Positions 17,110 through 27,149 of a stretch of 64,000 bases of DNA are shown here, piece by piece. The notes below the pieces were generated by a model. The model was given only the letters and a program-made list of their open reading frames with translations, did no database searches and was not told the origin of the DNA. The position numbers and the translations under genes are program-made. Numbering within the stretch: position 1 is the first letter of the stretch; each line of letters begins with the position of its first letter. Where the stretch lies: assembly GCF_000812465.1 (NCBI RefSeq), contig NZ_JWMA01000055.1, forward strand, positions 140,032 to 204,031, given 5' to 3'. This DNA is from Cupriavidus sp. IDO (lineage in GTDB: Bacteria > Pseudomonadota > Gammaproteobacteria > Burkholderiales > Burkholderiaceae).

Positions 17110-18207
17110 TCAGGTCAGCGTCGTATCCATGGTGCGTCGCTCGGCCTCAAGGTACTCGCGCGACTGCATTTCGATGATCCGGGACACCGTGCGATGAAAC
17201 TCGTTGGCCATCTGCCCTTCCGTGTATAGCTCATCGGCGGGCACTTCGGCCGACATCAGCAGCTTGACCTTGTGGTCGTAGAACACGTCGATCAGCCACG
17301 TGAAGCGGCGCGCTTCGGATGACATTCGGGGCGTCATGCGCGGCACGTCCGACAGGATCACGGTGTGGAACTGGGACGCCAGCTCCAGGTAGTCGTTCTG
17401 CGAGCGCGGGCCGCCACAGAGCGTGCCGAAATCGAACCAGACCACGCCATTCGCCTTGCGCAGCGCGCGCAGCTCACGATGCTCGATATGGAGGATCGGC
17501 GACTCGTCGGCGACACCGGCAATGGAGGTAAAGGCATCGCGCAACGCGGAATTGGCCTTCGCATTGAGCGGCGTGTGGTAGGCCTGCACCTGCTCGAGCG
17601 AGCGCTTGCGGTAGTCGATGCCGGCATCGACATTGAGAACGTCAAGCTTCTCCTGCAGGAGCGCGATCGCGGGCAGCACCCGGTCGCGATGCAGGCCGTC
17701 GGGATACAGCAGATCCGGACGGTAGTTGGACGTCATCACGAACTGCACGCCATTTTCGAACAACTGTTGCAGCAGCCGGTGCAGGATCATTGCGTCGGCT
17801 ACGTCGTTGACGTGGAATTCGTCAAAGCAGATCAGGCGGAAGCGCCGGGCGATCCGCTTGGCCAGCTCGTCGAGCGGATCCGGCCGCCCACGCAGCTCTT
17901 CCAGCTGGCGGTGGACTTCCCGCATGAACTCGTGGAAATGCAGCCGCGTCTTGCGCACGACCGGCACGCAGGCGTAGAAGCTGTCCATCAGGAAGGACTT
18001 GCCCCGCCCCACGCCGCCCCACAGGTACACGCCCCTGGGCACGTCCGGGTGGACCAGCAGTTTCTTCAGGGTACTGTTGCGGCGGCTCTTGTAGGCGACC
18101 CACTCGTCGTAGCATTGCTGCAGCCTCGCCACGGCGCGCAACTGCGCCTCGTCGGACTGGTAGCCGCGCTCTTTCAGTTCCTTCTCGTAGTACTCGCTGA
18201 CGTTCAT
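17110..18207 (-). CDS. zapE: Cell division protein ZapE (AFG1-like ATPase)
   Basis: ZapE is an AAA-type ATPase that associates with the FtsZ ring, notably under low oxygen or stress. The 365-residue protein has the Walker A segment GGVGRGKSFLMD (about residues 64-75), the Walker B-like RLICFDEFHVND, and the family stretches HFHEFMREVH and FVMTSNYRPD. It lies 113 bases upstream of ccoI on the same strand and downstream of the odh operon terminator, so it is probably transcribed separately. Confidence 0.94.
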   Translation of the reverse strand: MNVSEYYEKELKERGYQSDEAQLRAVARLQQCYDEWVAYKSRRNSTLKKLLVHPDVPRGVYLWGGVGRGKSFLMDSFYACVPVVRKTRLHFHEFMREVHRQLEELRGRPDPLDELAKRIARRFRLICFDEFHVNDVADAMILHRLLQQLFENGVQFVMTSNYRPDLLYPDGLHRDRVLPAIALLQEKLDVLNVDAGIDYRKRSLEQVQAYHTPLNAKANSALRDAFTSIAGVADESPILHIEHRELRALRKANGVVWFDFGTLCGGPRSQNDYLELASQFHTVILSDVPRMTPRMSSEARRFTWLIDVFYDHKVKLLMSAEVPADELYTEGQMANEFHRTVSRIIEMQSREYLEAERRTMDTTLT

Positions 18208-18295
18208 GCTGGCTGGTTCGTTCTGGACTGCGCGCGGATAGCTGCTGCCTCATCCGCGGCCATGCCCGGAAGACGTCCCGGCATGGGCTGCAAGT

Positions 18296-18327
18296 GAAAA
18301 CGGCGCGCCGCTGATGCGGCGCGCCGG
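18296..18327 (-). terminator. Terminator of the odhA-odhB-odhL operon
   Basis: A strong GC-rich hairpin (GGCGCGCCGC / GCGGCGCGCC, loop TGAT) is followed on the minus strand by TTTTC. It lies 27 bases after the odhL stop. Confidence 0.7.
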
Positions 18328-18353
18328 TACTCAGGCAATGAAAGGCTGCCGCC

Positions 18354-19778
18354 TTACATATTGAGCTGTCGCTTGTCGACAGCCAGCGCGGCTTCGCGCA
18401 TGACTTCCGACATCGACGGGTGCGGATGGCAGACACGGCCGATATCTTCGCTGGCGGCCTTGAACTCCATGGCCACCACGGCTTCCGCAATCAGGTCCGA
18501 CGCATTCGCGGCCACGATGTGCACGCCCAGGATCTCGTCGGTCTTGGCATCGGCCAGCATCTTGACGAAACCTTCCGGATGACCCATGCCCAGCGCACGG
18601 CCGTTGGCCATGAACGGGAACTGGCCGGCCTTGAACTCGCGGCCTTCGGCCTTGAGCTGGGCTTCGGTCTTGCCTACCCATGCGATTTCCGGGAAAGTGT
18701 AGATCACCCACGGAATGCAGTTGTAGTCGATGTGCGGCTTCTGGCCGGCGATACGCTCGGCCACGGCCACGCCTTCGTCCTCGGCCTTGTGCGCCAGCAT
18801 CGGGCCGCGCACCACGTCGCCGATGGCCCACAGGCCCGGCACCTTGGTGGCGCAGTGGTCGTCCACCTCGATGAAACCACGCTGGTCCGCCGCCAGGCCG
18901 ACAGCATCCAGGCCCAGGTTATCGGTGTTCGGCACGCGGCCGACCGACACGATCAGGCGATCGACTTCCAGGGTCTGCGCAGCACCATCCTTGTCGGTGT
19001 AGCTGACGGTGACACCGTTCTTGCCGGTCTTCACTTCATTGACCGTCACGCCCAGGCTGAACTTCAGGCCTTGCTTGGTCAGCTGCTTCTGGGCTTCCTT
19101 GGCTACGCCTTCGTCGGCGGCGCCCAGGAAAGCGGGCAGCGCTTCCAGCACGGTCACGTCGGACCCCAGGCGGCGCCACACCGAGCCCAGTTCGAGGCCG
19201 ATCACGCCGGCTCCGATCACGCCCAGCTTCTTAGGCACGGTCGGGAACTTGAGCGCGCCTTCGTTATCGCTGACCAGGTCATTGTCGACCTTGACGCCGG
19301 GCAGGTGACGAGCCTTCGAGCCGGTGGCGATGATGACCTGCTTGGCGGTCACGACTTCACCGGCGATCTCGACCTGGAAACCGTCGGCGGTCTTGCCGAC
19401 GAACTTGCCGTAGCCCTTGAGCAGCGTCACCTTGTTCTTGCGGAACAGGAACTCGATGCCCTTGGTCATCTTGCCGACGATCTCGTCCTTGCGCTTGAGC
19501 ATCTTGGACACGTCGACCTTGACGTCGCCCACGGTGATGCCGTGGTCTCCGAGGTGGTGCTGGACGTTCTCGAACTCTTCCGAGGAAGCCAGCAGCGCCT
19601 TGGAGGGAATGCAGCCCACGTTCAGGCAGGTGCCGCCCAGGCGCGGTTCGCTCTTGGGATCGTCGTAGGGGTTGCCTTCGCAGCAGGCCACGTTCAGGCC
19701 CAGCTGGCCCGCACGGATAGCGGCGATATAGCCGCCGGGGCCGGCGCCGATCACCAGCACGTCGAATTGTTTGCTCAT
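18354..19778 (-). CDS. odhL: Dihydrolipoyl dehydrogenase, E3 of 2-oxoglutarate dehydrogenase
   Basis: E3 reoxidises dihydrolipoamide with NAD+. The 474-residue flavoprotein has the FAD site VIGAGPGGYIAAIRAG, the redox disulfide GGTCLNVGCIPSKALL, a central NAD-binding segment GVIGAGVIGLELGSVWRRLG, and the C-terminal catalytic His-Glu region CHPHPSMSEV. It has no fused lipoyl domain. Its place as third gene after odhA and odhB (93 bases from odhB) assigns it to the 2-oxoglutarate complex. Confidence 0.96.
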   Translation of the reverse strand: MSKQFDVLVIGAGPGGYIAAIRAGQLGLNVACCEGNPYDDPKSEPRLGGTCLNVGCIPSKALLASSEEFENVQHHLGDHGITVGDVKVDVSKMLKRKDEIVGKMTKGIEFLFRKNKVTLLKGYGKFVGKTADGFQVEIAGEVVTAKQVIIATGSKARHLPGVKVDNDLVSDNEGALKFPTVPKKLGVIGAGVIGLELGSVWRRLGSDVTVLEALPAFLGAADEGVAKEAQKQLTKQGLKFSLGVTVNEVKTGKNGVTVSYTDKDGAAQTLEVDRLIVSVGRVPNTDNLGLDAVGLAADQRGFIEVDDHCATKVPGLWAIGDVVRGPMLAHKAEDEGVAVAERIAGQKPHIDYNCIPWVIYTFPEIAWVGKTEAQLKAEGREFKAGQFPFMANGRALGMGHPEGFVKMLADAKTDEILGVHIVAANASDLIAEAVVAMEFKAASEDIGRVCHPHPSMSEVMREAALAVDKRQLNM

Positions 19779-19871
19779 GGAAATTCCTTATTGGGCGCCG
19801 GCAGCATGTGCCGGCGCGCCGTCAACACCGGGAACGCGCCCCGCGCGGCTCGCGCGCGGGGGGATCGGTTC

Positions 19872-21143
19872 TTACAGGTCCAGCAGCAGGCGGGCCGGAT
19901 CTTCCAGCGCGTCCTTCATCGCGACCAGGCCCAGCACGGCTTCGCGGCCGTCGATGATGCGGTGGTCATAGGACATTGCCAGGTAGTTCATCGGACGGAT
20001 CACGATCTGGCCGTCTTCCACCACGGCGCGGTCCTTGGTGGCGTGCACGCCCAGGATGGCCGATTGAGGCGGGTTGATGATCGGGGTCGACAGCATCGAG
20101 CCGAACACACCACCGTTCGAAATCGAGAACGTGCCGCCGGTCAGTTCTTCCAGCGACAGCTTGCCGTCACGGGCCTTGACACCGAACTCGGCGATCTTCT
20201 TCTCGATGTCGGCCAGGGTCATCTGGTCGGCATTGCGCAGGATGGGCACCACCAGGCCGCGCGGCGAGCCGACGGCGATGCCGATGTCGAAGTAGCCGTG
20301 GTAGACGATGTCGTTACCGTCGATCGATGCGTTGATGAGCGGGAACTTCTTCAGCGCGTGCACCGCAGCCTTGACGAAGAACGACATGAAGCCCAGCTTC
20401 ACGCCGTGTTCCTTCTCGAAGCGGTCCTTGTACTTGTTGCGCAGATCCATCACCGGCTTCATGTTCACTTCATTGAAGGTGGTGAGGATGGCATTGGTCG
20501 CTTGCGATTGCAGCAGGCGCTCGGCGATACGGGCGCGCAGGCGGCTCATCGGCACGCGCTCTTCCGGACGGTCGCCCAGGGCGGCGAAGTCGACTTGCGC
20601 GGGGACCTGCTGCAGCGCGGGCTTGGCCGCGGCCTGAGCCGGGGCGGCCTTGGCGGCGGGGGCCGGAGCGGCGGCTGCGCCCAGCACGTCGCCCTTGGTG
20701 ATGCGGCCGTCCTTGCCGGTACCGGCAACCTGGCTGGCCGACAGGCCGCCTTCAGCCATCAGCTTGGCAGCCGAAGGCATGGCGACGGCGCCGGGGTTGG
20801 CCGTTGCGGCGGCGGGAGCGGCGGCGGGAGCGGCGGCCGGAGCCGGAGCTGCCGCGGCAGGTGCGGGAGCGGCAACTGCGGGAGCCGCGGCGCCAGCCGT
20901 GGCTTCGGTGTCGATCTTGGCGATGATTTCATCGGCCACGACGGTGTCGCCGTCGTTCTTGACGATAATCGACAGGACACCAGCCGACGGGGCCGGCACT
21001 TCCAGCACGACTTTGTCGGTTTCGATTTCGATCAGGATCTCGTCCTGGGCGACAGCTTCGCCAGGCTTCTTCTTCCAGTTCAGCATGGTCGCTTCGGCGA
21101 CCGATTCGGACAGTTGCGGAACCTTGACGTCAACAATAGCCAT
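19872..21143 (-). CDS. odhB: Dihydrolipoyllysine succinyltransferase, E2 of 2-oxoglutarate dehydrogenase
   Basis: E2 is the core of the complex and transfers succinyl groups to CoA. The 423-residue protein has one N-terminal lipoyl domain (IEIETDKVVLEVPAP, lipoyl Lys near 43), an Ala/Pro-rich linker, a peripheral-subunit-binding domain (about residues 120-155, GTGKDGRITKGDVL), a second linker, and the catalytic domain with the active-site segment SYDHRIIDGREAV. It lies 90 bases after odhA. Confidence 0.97.
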   Translation of the reverse strand: MAIVDVKVPQLSESVAEATMLNWKKKPGEAVAQDEILIEIETDKVVLEVPAPSAGVLSIIVKNDGDTVVADEIIAKIDTEATAGAAAPAVAAPAPAAAAPAPAAAPAAAPAAATANPGAVAMPSAAKLMAEGGLSASQVAGTGKDGRITKGDVLGAAAAPAPAAKAAPAQAAAKPALQQVPAQVDFAALGDRPEERVPMSRLRARIAERLLQSQATNAILTTFNEVNMKPVMDLRNKYKDRFEKEHGVKLGFMSFFVKAAVHALKKFPLINASIDGNDIVYHGYFDIGIAVGSPRGLVVPILRNADQMTLADIEKKIAEFGVKARDGKLSLEELTGGTFSISNGGVFGSMLSTPIINPPQSAILGVHATKDRAVVEDGQIVIRPMNYLAMSYDHRIIDGREAVLGLVAMKDALEDPARLLLDL

Positions 21144-21233
21144 GGTTGTGAATTCCTCGTGTTATGCGTGTTGTCTTTATGCTGGCAATGCCACGGCGAA
21201 CATCTGCGCGCGTCGCCGTGGCTGCCGCTTGAT

Positions 21234-24098
21234 TTACTTGGTCAGAACAAAGCCCTTGAGCTTGGCGAAGGCAGCATCCAGCAGCGCCTTCTGTTGCTCG
21301 TTGTGCTTTGCGTAGTAGCCCACCGCCGGCGAAGCCGAGGCGGGACGACCGGCATAACCGAGCTTCTGGCCTTCCGTCATGTTTTCCATGATGTAGTGCT
21401 GCACGAAGAACCAGGCGCCCTGGTTCTGCGGCTCGTCCTGGCACCACACGATTTCGTTGGCGTTCGGATATTTCTTGAGTTCTGCAGCCACTGCCTTGTG
21501 CGGGAACGGATACAGCTGCTCCAGCCGGATGATCCCCGTATCGTTGGCCTCGCGTTCCTTGCGCGTGTTGACCAGGTCGTAGTAGACCTTGCCCGAGCAC
21601 ATGATGACGCGCTTGACCTTGCTGGCGTTCAGTTCCTCGTGGTCACTGATCACCGTCTCGAAATGGCCCTTGGCCAGGTCGGACAGCGGCGACACGGCGT
21701 CCTTGTTACGCAGCAGCGACTTCGGCGTCATGATCACCAGCGGCTTGCGGAACAGGCGGATCATCTGGCGACGCAGCAGGTGGAAGATCTGTGCCGGCGT
21801 GGTCGGCTGGCAAACCTGCATGTTGTGATCGGCGCAAAGCTGCAGGAAACGCTCGATACGTGCCGAGCTGTGTTCCGGACCCTGGCCTTCGTAGCCGTGC
21901 GGAAGCATCAGGGTCAGGCCCGATGCACGGCCCCACTTCACTTCGCCGGACGAGATGAACTGGTCGATCACCACCTGGGCACCGTTGACGAAGTCGCCGA
22001 ACTGGGCTTCCCAGATCACCATCGCGTTCGGTTCAGCGGCCGAGTAGCCATATTCGAAGCCGAGCACGGCCTCTTCGGACAGCACCGAGTCGATCACCGT
22101 GAACGGCGCCTGGTTTTCCGACACGTTCTGCAGCGGCACGTAGCTGCCGGCATCCCAGCGCTCACGGTTCTGGTCGTGCAGCACGGCGTGACGATGGGTG
22201 AAGGTGCCGCGGCCTGCATCCTGGCCGGTGATACGCACCGGGTAGCCCGACGATACCAGCGACGCGAAGGCCAGGTGTTCGCCCATGCCCCAGTCCAGAG
22301 GCTGGTCGCCACGGCCCATGTTGGCGCGGTCCTTGACGACCTTTTCAACCAGCGGGTGCAGCTTGAGGTGCTCGGGGGTGGTGGTGATGCGTTCGGCCAG
22401 GCGCTTCAGCTCGGTCACCGGCACGGCGGTGTCGGCGGCATCGGTCCACTTGCGGTTCAGGAACGGCATCCAGTCCACGGCGAACTTGTTCTTGAAGTTC
22501 GACAGGACGGGGTCGGCCGTGTGCTTGCCCGCATCCATGGCGGCGCGGTATTCCTTAACCTTCTCGTCACCGAATTCGGCCGGGACCAGGTTCTGGGCAA
22601 ACAGCTTGTCGGCGTACAGCTTGCGTGTACCCGGATGCTGGCTGATCTTCTTGTACATCAGCGGCTGGGTAACGGCCGGAGTGTCCTGCTCGTTGTGGCC
22701 CAGCTTGCGGAAGCAGATGATGTCGACCACGACGTCCTTGTTGAATTCCATGCGGAAATCAACGGCCAGCTGCATGGCGTACACCACGGCTTCGGGATCG
22801 TCGCCGTTCACGTGCAGCACCGGGGCTTCGATCATCTTGACCACGTCCGTGCAGTACAGCGTCGAACGGGCGTCGCGCGGATCGGAGGTGGTGAAGCCGA
22901 TCTGGTTGTTGATGACGATGTGCATCGAGCCGCCCGTGCCGTAGCCGCGGGTCTGCGCGAGGTTCAGCGTCTCCATCACCACGCCCTGGCCGGCAAAGGC
23001 CGCGTCGCCGTGCACCTGCACCGGCAGCACTTCCTTGTGGCCGACTTCGCCGCGGCGTTCCTGGCGGGCCTTGGCCGAGCCTTCGACTACCGGGTTGACG
23101 ATTTCCAGGTGCGACGGGTTGAACGCCAGCGACAGGTGGACCGGGCCGCCCTCGGTCGAGACATCGCTCGAGAAGCCCTTGTGGTACTTGACATCACCGG
23201 CCGGCAGGTCGTCGACGTGCTTGCCTTCGAATTCGGCGAACAGGTCGGCGGGCATCTTGCCCAGGGTGTTGACCAGCACGTTCAGGCGGCCGCGGTGGGC
23301 CATGCCGATCACGATTTCCTGCACACCCTTGCTGCCGGAGTGCTGGATCAGCTCGTCCATGGCAGCGATGAAGCTCTCACCGCCTTCCAGCGAGAAGCGC
23401 TTCTGGCCGACGTACTTGGTGTGGAGGAAGCGCTCCAGGCCTTCAGCCGCGGTCAGGCGGTCAAGGATGTGCTTCTTCTTTTCGAGCGTGAACACCGGCT
23501 TGGAACGCGTGGTTTCCAGACGTTCCTGCCACCAGCGCTTCTGCGCCTGGTCGCTCACGTACATGAATTCGGCGCCGATGGTGCCACAGTAGGTTTCGCG
23601 CAGGTTGTTGAGCAGCTCGCGCAGGCTCATCGACTCCTTGCCGAAATACGTATTGCTGGCATTGAAGACGATGTCGAGGTCGGCCTCGGAGAAACCGTAG
23701 AAGGCGGGATCGAGATCCGGCAGGGGCGGACGCTCCTGGCGCTTCAGCGGATCGAGGTCGGCCCAGTGGGAGCCAATGTTGCGGTAAGCGGCGATCAGCT
23801 GCGTGGCAGCGACGCGCTTGCGGCCCATGTCGGAATCGGCCGATGCAACGATGGTCTTGATGGGGCCCTGCTTGGCGCGCTCGGCGAACGAGGCAACGAT
23901 GGGTGCGTGCGCGATATCGCGCGAATTGGAACCATCCACAGCCGGGACATTCTGCATCGCGTCGAAATACGCGCGCCAGTTGTCGGGAACCGAGCTGGGA
24001 TTCTGGAGGTAGGCCTCGTACAGCTCTTCAACATAGGGGGCGTTGCCGCCGAAGAGGTACGAATTGCTCTGATACTGCTGCATCATGGGGACGCTCAC
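21234..24098 (-). CDS. odhA: 2-oxoglutarate dehydrogenase E1 component
   Basis: E1 decarboxylates 2-oxoglutarate with thiamine diphosphate in the TCA cycle. The 954-residue protein carries the N-terminal segment SYLFGGNAPYVEELYEAYL, GMAHRGRLNVLVNTLGK, the thiamine diphosphate region GYGTGGSMHIVINNQIGFTT and the C-terminal LPHGYEGQGPEHSSARIERF. I keep the GTG start at 24098 because GGAGA lies about 5 bases upstream; ATG at 24086 is too far from it. It is the first gene of odhA-odhB-odhL. Confidence 0.97.
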   Translation of the reverse strand: MSVPMMQQYQSNSYLFGGNAPYVEELYEAYLQNPSSVPDNWRAYFDAMQNVPAVDGSNSRDIAHAPIVASFAERAKQGPIKTIVASADSDMGRKRVAATQLIAAYRNIGSHWADLDPLKRQERPPLPDLDPAFYGFSEADLDIVFNASNTYFGKESMSLRELLNNLRETYCGTIGAEFMYVSDQAQKRWWQERLETTRSKPVFTLEKKKHILDRLTAAEGLERFLHTKYVGQKRFSLEGGESFIAAMDELIQHSGSKGVQEIVIGMAHRGRLNVLVNTLGKMPADLFAEFEGKHVDDLPAGDVKYHKGFSSDVSTEGGPVHLSLAFNPSHLEIVNPVVEGSAKARQERRGEVGHKEVLPVQVHGDAAFAGQGVVMETLNLAQTRGYGTGGSMHIVINNQIGFTTSDPRDARSTLYCTDVVKMIEAPVLHVNGDDPEAVVYAMQLAVDFRMEFNKDVVVDIICFRKLGHNEQDTPAVTQPLMYKKISQHPGTRKLYADKLFAQNLVPAEFGDEKVKEYRAAMDAGKHTADPVLSNFKNKFAVDWMPFLNRKWTDAADTAVPVTELKRLAERITTTPEHLKLHPLVEKVVKDRANMGRGDQPLDWGMGEHLAFASLVSSGYPVRITGQDAGRGTFTHRHAVLHDQNRERWDAGSYVPLQNVSENQAPFTVIDSVLSEEAVLGFEYGYSAAEPNAMVIWEAQFGDFVNGAQVVIDQFISSGEVKWGRASGLTLMLPHGYEGQGPEHSSARIERFLQLCADHNMQVCQPTTPAQIFHLLRRQMIRLFRKPLVIMTPKSLLRNKDAVSPLSDLAKGHFETVISDHEELNASKVKRVIMCSGKVYYDLVNTRKEREANDTGIIRLEQLYPFPHKAVAAELKKYPNANEIVWCQDEPQNQGAWFFVQHYIMENMTEGQKLGYAGRPASASPAVGYYAKHNEQQKALLDAAFAKLKGFVLTK

Positions 24099-24212
24099 TT
24101 TTCTCCGGGAATGCCGGAGTTCAGCGGGTTATTCAACCTTCCGCGACACGGCTTGACCGGTTAGCGGATCGCAAACAACTCTTGGGAGCCCAACTGAAGG
24201 ATCCTACGCAAA

Positions 24213-24232
24213 CGGCACCGCTGTGGGTGCCG
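24213..24232 (-). terminator. Weak hairpin between ugpQ and odhA
   Basis: On the minus strand CGGCACC-CACAGC-GGTGCCG is followed by TTTGCG. It could terminate the ugp transcript, but the U-run is short. The rest of the 265-base gap between ugpQ and odhA must hold the odhA promoter, which I could not pick out with confidence. Confidence 0.35.
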
Positions 24233-24363
24233 TAAGTGCCGGTTCCATCACAAGGCCCGAAAGGGCAAGTTGTGCGGGGAAGGACCTGAGTCTTCACGGC
24301 GGTAAGAATAGCACGTTTGCCTGCGCGCGATGTGGACTTTTCGCGATCCAGAATAGCATCTCT

Positions 24364-25143
24364 CTAGGACACGGGAACGATCAGGTCCACCGCATCGGTG
24401 ATCAGTCCGTCCAGGCCCCACTCCAGTAGCTGCGCCGCGCGCTCAGGGTCGTTGACCGTGTAGCTGAGCACCCGGAAGCCAGCCGCATGCGCCTCGGCAA
24501 TAATCTTTGCACCGAGCACGCGATGATTGGCATCCAGCGCCACGCACTCGAGTTCGCGCAGCCGGTCCAGCCAGTCCACGGGCAGCTTGTCCAGCAGCAA
24601 TGCCCTCGGCAGTTCCGGCGCAACCCGGCGGGCCGCCGCCAGCGCCTCTTCCGAGAATGATGACAGCAGCGGCGGCACTGGCGCCCCTCGCCACAGGCTC
24701 TGCGCGTCCAGCGCCACCGCGGCACCCGTCAGTGTCTCCCGTCCCGGGACAGGCTTGATCTCGATGTTGATGCAATACCCGTTGGCGCAGGTGTACCGCG
24801 CGATCGCGGCGAGCGTCGGCACGGGCTCGCCTGCATACGTTGTGCTATGCCAGCTCCCTGCGTCGAGCTGCGCCACCTCGCCAAGGGTCAGGCCGTCCAC
24901 GCGCCCGCGGCCAGAGGTAGTCCGGTCCAGCGTGGCGTCGTGCATCAGGACTGGCTTGCCATCGGCGGTTAGCTTCACGTCGAATTCGAACATGCGGTAG
25001 CCAAGGGACGCGCCATGGCGGAAGGCCGCCAGCGTGTTCTCCGGCGCCAGCTTGCCGGCGCCGCGATGCGCAATATGGCGTGGGTATGGCCAGCTCTCGG
25101 CGGTCACTGCCTGGGATGACCGGGTTGCCTGGTCGTCTGTCAT
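24364..25143 (-). CDS. ugpQ: Glycerophosphodiester phosphodiesterase
   Basis: UgpQ hydrolyses glycerophosphodiesters to glycerol-3-phosphate and an alcohol in the cytoplasm. The 259-residue protein has the GDPD motifs HIAHRGAGKLAPENT, FEFDVKLTADGKPVLMHDATLDRTT and INIEIKP, with the catalytic histidines and metal-binding acids. The start at ATG 25143 is 2 bases after the ugpC stop; the frame stays open upstream inside ugpC but has no family match there. It is the last gene of the ugpBAECQ operon. Confidence 0.94.
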   Translation of the reverse strand: MTDDQATRSSQAVTAESWPYPRHIAHRGAGKLAPENTLAAFRHGASLGYRMFEFDVKLTADGKPVLMHDATLDRTTSGRGRVDGLTLGEVAQLDAGSWHSTTYAGEPVPTLAAIARYTCANGYCINIEIKPVPGRETLTGAAVALDAQSLWRGAPVPPLLSSFSEEALAAARRVAPELPRALLLDKLPVDWLDRLRELECVALDANHRVLGAKIIAEAHAAGFRVLSYTVNDPERAAQLLEWGLDGLITDAVDLIVPVS

Positions 25144-25145
25144 GG

Positions 25146-26252
25146 TCAGGCCTCGATCCGCTTGCCCGACTCGGGCTCGAAGAAATGCAGGTGGTCCGCC
25201 GAAGATGTCACCGGCAGCCGGTCGCCCGCGCGCACCTTCGCATGGCTGTCGAGCCGCACCACAATCGGCTGCCCCCCCAGAGAGCCGTAGGCGAACGAAT
25301 CGGCGCCGAGTGCCTCGACCACGCGCACGTCCACTTCGGCAATCGCCTCGTGCGCGGCGCATGGCTCGACATGCTCGGGGCGCAGGCCCAGCAAGGCGCG
25401 CTCGGGCAGGTGCAGGCCCATCGGCAGGTGGCCGAGCGTGGCGGCGGCGGAGCTGTCGCCCTCCTTCTGCACGACGCGCATCTGTGCCGCCGCGCTATCG
25501 GCGCCGTTGTTGCGCGCCACCGGAATCAGGTTCATCGGCGGCGAGCCGATAAAGCCGGCCACGAACGTGCTGGCCGGGCGCGCATAGACCTCCAGCGGCG
25601 TCCCGATCTGCTCCACCCGTCCGCCATTGAGCACCATCATGCGGTCAGCCAGCGTCATGGCTTCGACCTGGTCGTGCGTCACGTAAAGGCTGGTTGTACC
25701 GAGCCGGCGATGCAGCTCCTTGAGTTCCAGCCGCATCTGCACGCGCAGCTTGGCATCGAGATTTGACAGTGGCTCGTCGAACAGGAACACCGCGGGCTCG
25801 CGCACGATGGCACGCCCCATGGCCACCCGCTGGCGCTGGCCGCCGGAAAGCTGGCGAGGCTTGCGGTCGAGCAGCGGCGCCAGCTCAAGAATGCCGGCCG
25901 CGTGCTGCACGCGCTGCGTGATCTCGGCCTTGGGCATGCCGCGGATCTTCAGCCCGTAGGCCATGTTGTCGTACACGCTCATATGCGGATAGAGCGCGTA
26001 GTTCTGGAACACCATCGCAATATCGCGCTCGGCCGGCTCCAGCTGGTTGACGACCTTATCGCCGATATGGACCTCGCCGCCGGTGATCGTCTCGAGCCCC
26101 GCCACCATTCGCAGCAGCGTGGACTTGCCGCAGCCCGAAGGGCCGACGATGACAATGAACTCGCCATCGGCGATTTCCATGTCGATGCCGTGCACGACCT
26201 TGACGTTGCCGGCATAGGTTTTTTGAACGTTGCGAAGTGACAGTTTTGCCAT
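25146..26252 (-). CDS. ugpC: sn-glycerol-3-phosphate ABC transporter ATP-binding protein
   Basis: The 368-residue ATPase energises glycerol-3-phosphate import. Walker A GPSGCGKSTLLR, the Q-loop, signature LSGGQRQRVAMGRA, Walker B VFLFDEPLSNLD and the switch His (VTHDQVEAM) are intact. A TOBE-type regulatory domain follows from about residue 240. It belongs to the MalK/UgpC class. It is 37 bases after ugpE. Confidence 0.95.
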   Translation of the reverse strand: MAKLSLRNVQKTYAGNVKVVHGIDMEIADGEFIVIVGPSGCGKSTLLRMVAGLETITGGEVHIGDKVVNQLEPAERDIAMVFQNYALYPHMSVYDNMAYGLKIRGMPKAEITQRVQHAAGILELAPLLDRKPRQLSGGQRQRVAMGRAIVREPAVFLFDEPLSNLDAKLRVQMRLELKELHRRLGTTSLYVTHDQVEAMTLADRMMVLNGGRVEQIGTPLEVYARPASTFVAGFIGSPPMNLIPVARNNGADSAAAQMRVVQKEGDSSAAATLGHLPMGLHLPERALLGLRPEHVEPCAAHEAIAEVDVRVVEALGADSFAYGSLGGQPIVVRLDSHAKVRAGDRLPVTSSADHLHFFEPESGKRIEA

Positions 26253-26289
26253 TGCTGTAGTCCCGCGCGCGCCACTCGGCCGCCGCGCC

Positions 26290-27138
26290 TTATTTTTCCG
26301 TTTCGACCAGGCCCTTGACGAACCACTTCTGCATCAGCACCACCACTACGGCCGGCGGAATCATGGCCAGCATGACGGTGGCCATCACCAGGTTCCAGTC
26401 GGTCGCCGCATCGCCGGAGCGTGAAATCATCTGCGTCACGCCAACCACCACCGGCGTCATCGATTTCTGCGTGGTGATCAGCAGCGGCCAGAGATACTGG
26501 TTCCAACCGTAGATGAACTGGATCACGAACAGCGCCGCGATGCTGGTCCGTGACAGCGGCAGCACCACGTCCCAAAAAAAGCGCAGCGGCCCTGCCCCGT
26601 CCATGCGCGCGGCCTCGGCCAGCTCGTCGGGAATGGTCAGGAAGAATTGCCGGAAGAGAAAGGTAGCCGTCGCCGACGCAATGATCGGGATGGTCAGGCC
26701 GAAGTAGCTGTCCAGCATACCCAAGTCCGACACCACCTTGTAGGTCGGCAGGATGCGCACCTCGACCGGCAGCATCAGCGTGACGAAGATCAGCCAGAAG
26801 AAGGTCTTGCGCAACGGGAACCTGAAATAGACCATGGCAAAGGCCGAGATGATCGAGATGGCGATCTTCCCCAGCGCAATGCCCAGCGCCATGATCAGGC
26901 TGTTCTTCATCATGGTCGAGACCGGCGACGCGGCATTGCCAACGCCTTCGATCAGCACAGTCCGGTAGTTCTCAAGCAGGTGGCTTCCGGGCAGCAGCGT
27001 CATTGGCGCCTGCAGTACCTCATCCGCGGTCAGCGTGGACGCCACGAACGTGACATAGACCGGGAAAGCCACCAATCCCACGCCCAGCAGGAGCACGAGG
27101 TGGGAGAGCACATCAAGGATAGGTCGTCGTTCTACCAT
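26290..27138 (-). CDS. ugpE: sn-glycerol-3-phosphate ABC transporter permease
   Basis: The 282-residue inner-membrane protein has about six helices and the EAA loop (ELAEAARMDGAGPLRFFWDVVLPLSR) that docks on UgpC. It lies 11 bases after ugpA. Length and order match UgpE. Confidence 0.95.
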   Translation of the reverse strand: MVERRPILDVLSHLVLLLGVGLVAFPVYVTFVASTLTADEVLQAPMTLLPGSHLLENYRTVLIEGVGNAASPVSTMMKNSLIMALGIALGKIAISIISAFAMVYFRFPLRKTFFWLIFVTLMLPVEVRILPTYKVVSDLGMLDSYFGLTIPIIASATATFLFRQFFLTIPDELAEAARMDGAGPLRFFWDVVLPLSRTSIAALFVIQFIYGWNQYLWPLLITTQKSMTPVVVGVTQMISRSGDAATDWNLVMATVMLAMIPPAVVVVLMQKWFVKGLVETEK

Positions 27139-27149
27139 CTTGCCCGCCT

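Noticed and set aside
18208..18353. A gene between zapE and odhL
   Set aside because: The 146 bases hold the odh terminator and the upstream region of zapE only; no frame has support.
18420..24164. A 1914-codon plus-strand open frame opposite odhL, odhB and odhA
   Set aside because: The three minus-strand genes are unmistakable enzymes with intact active sites. The opposite frame is a by-product of their codon use (strong G/C third positions) and shows no protein family.
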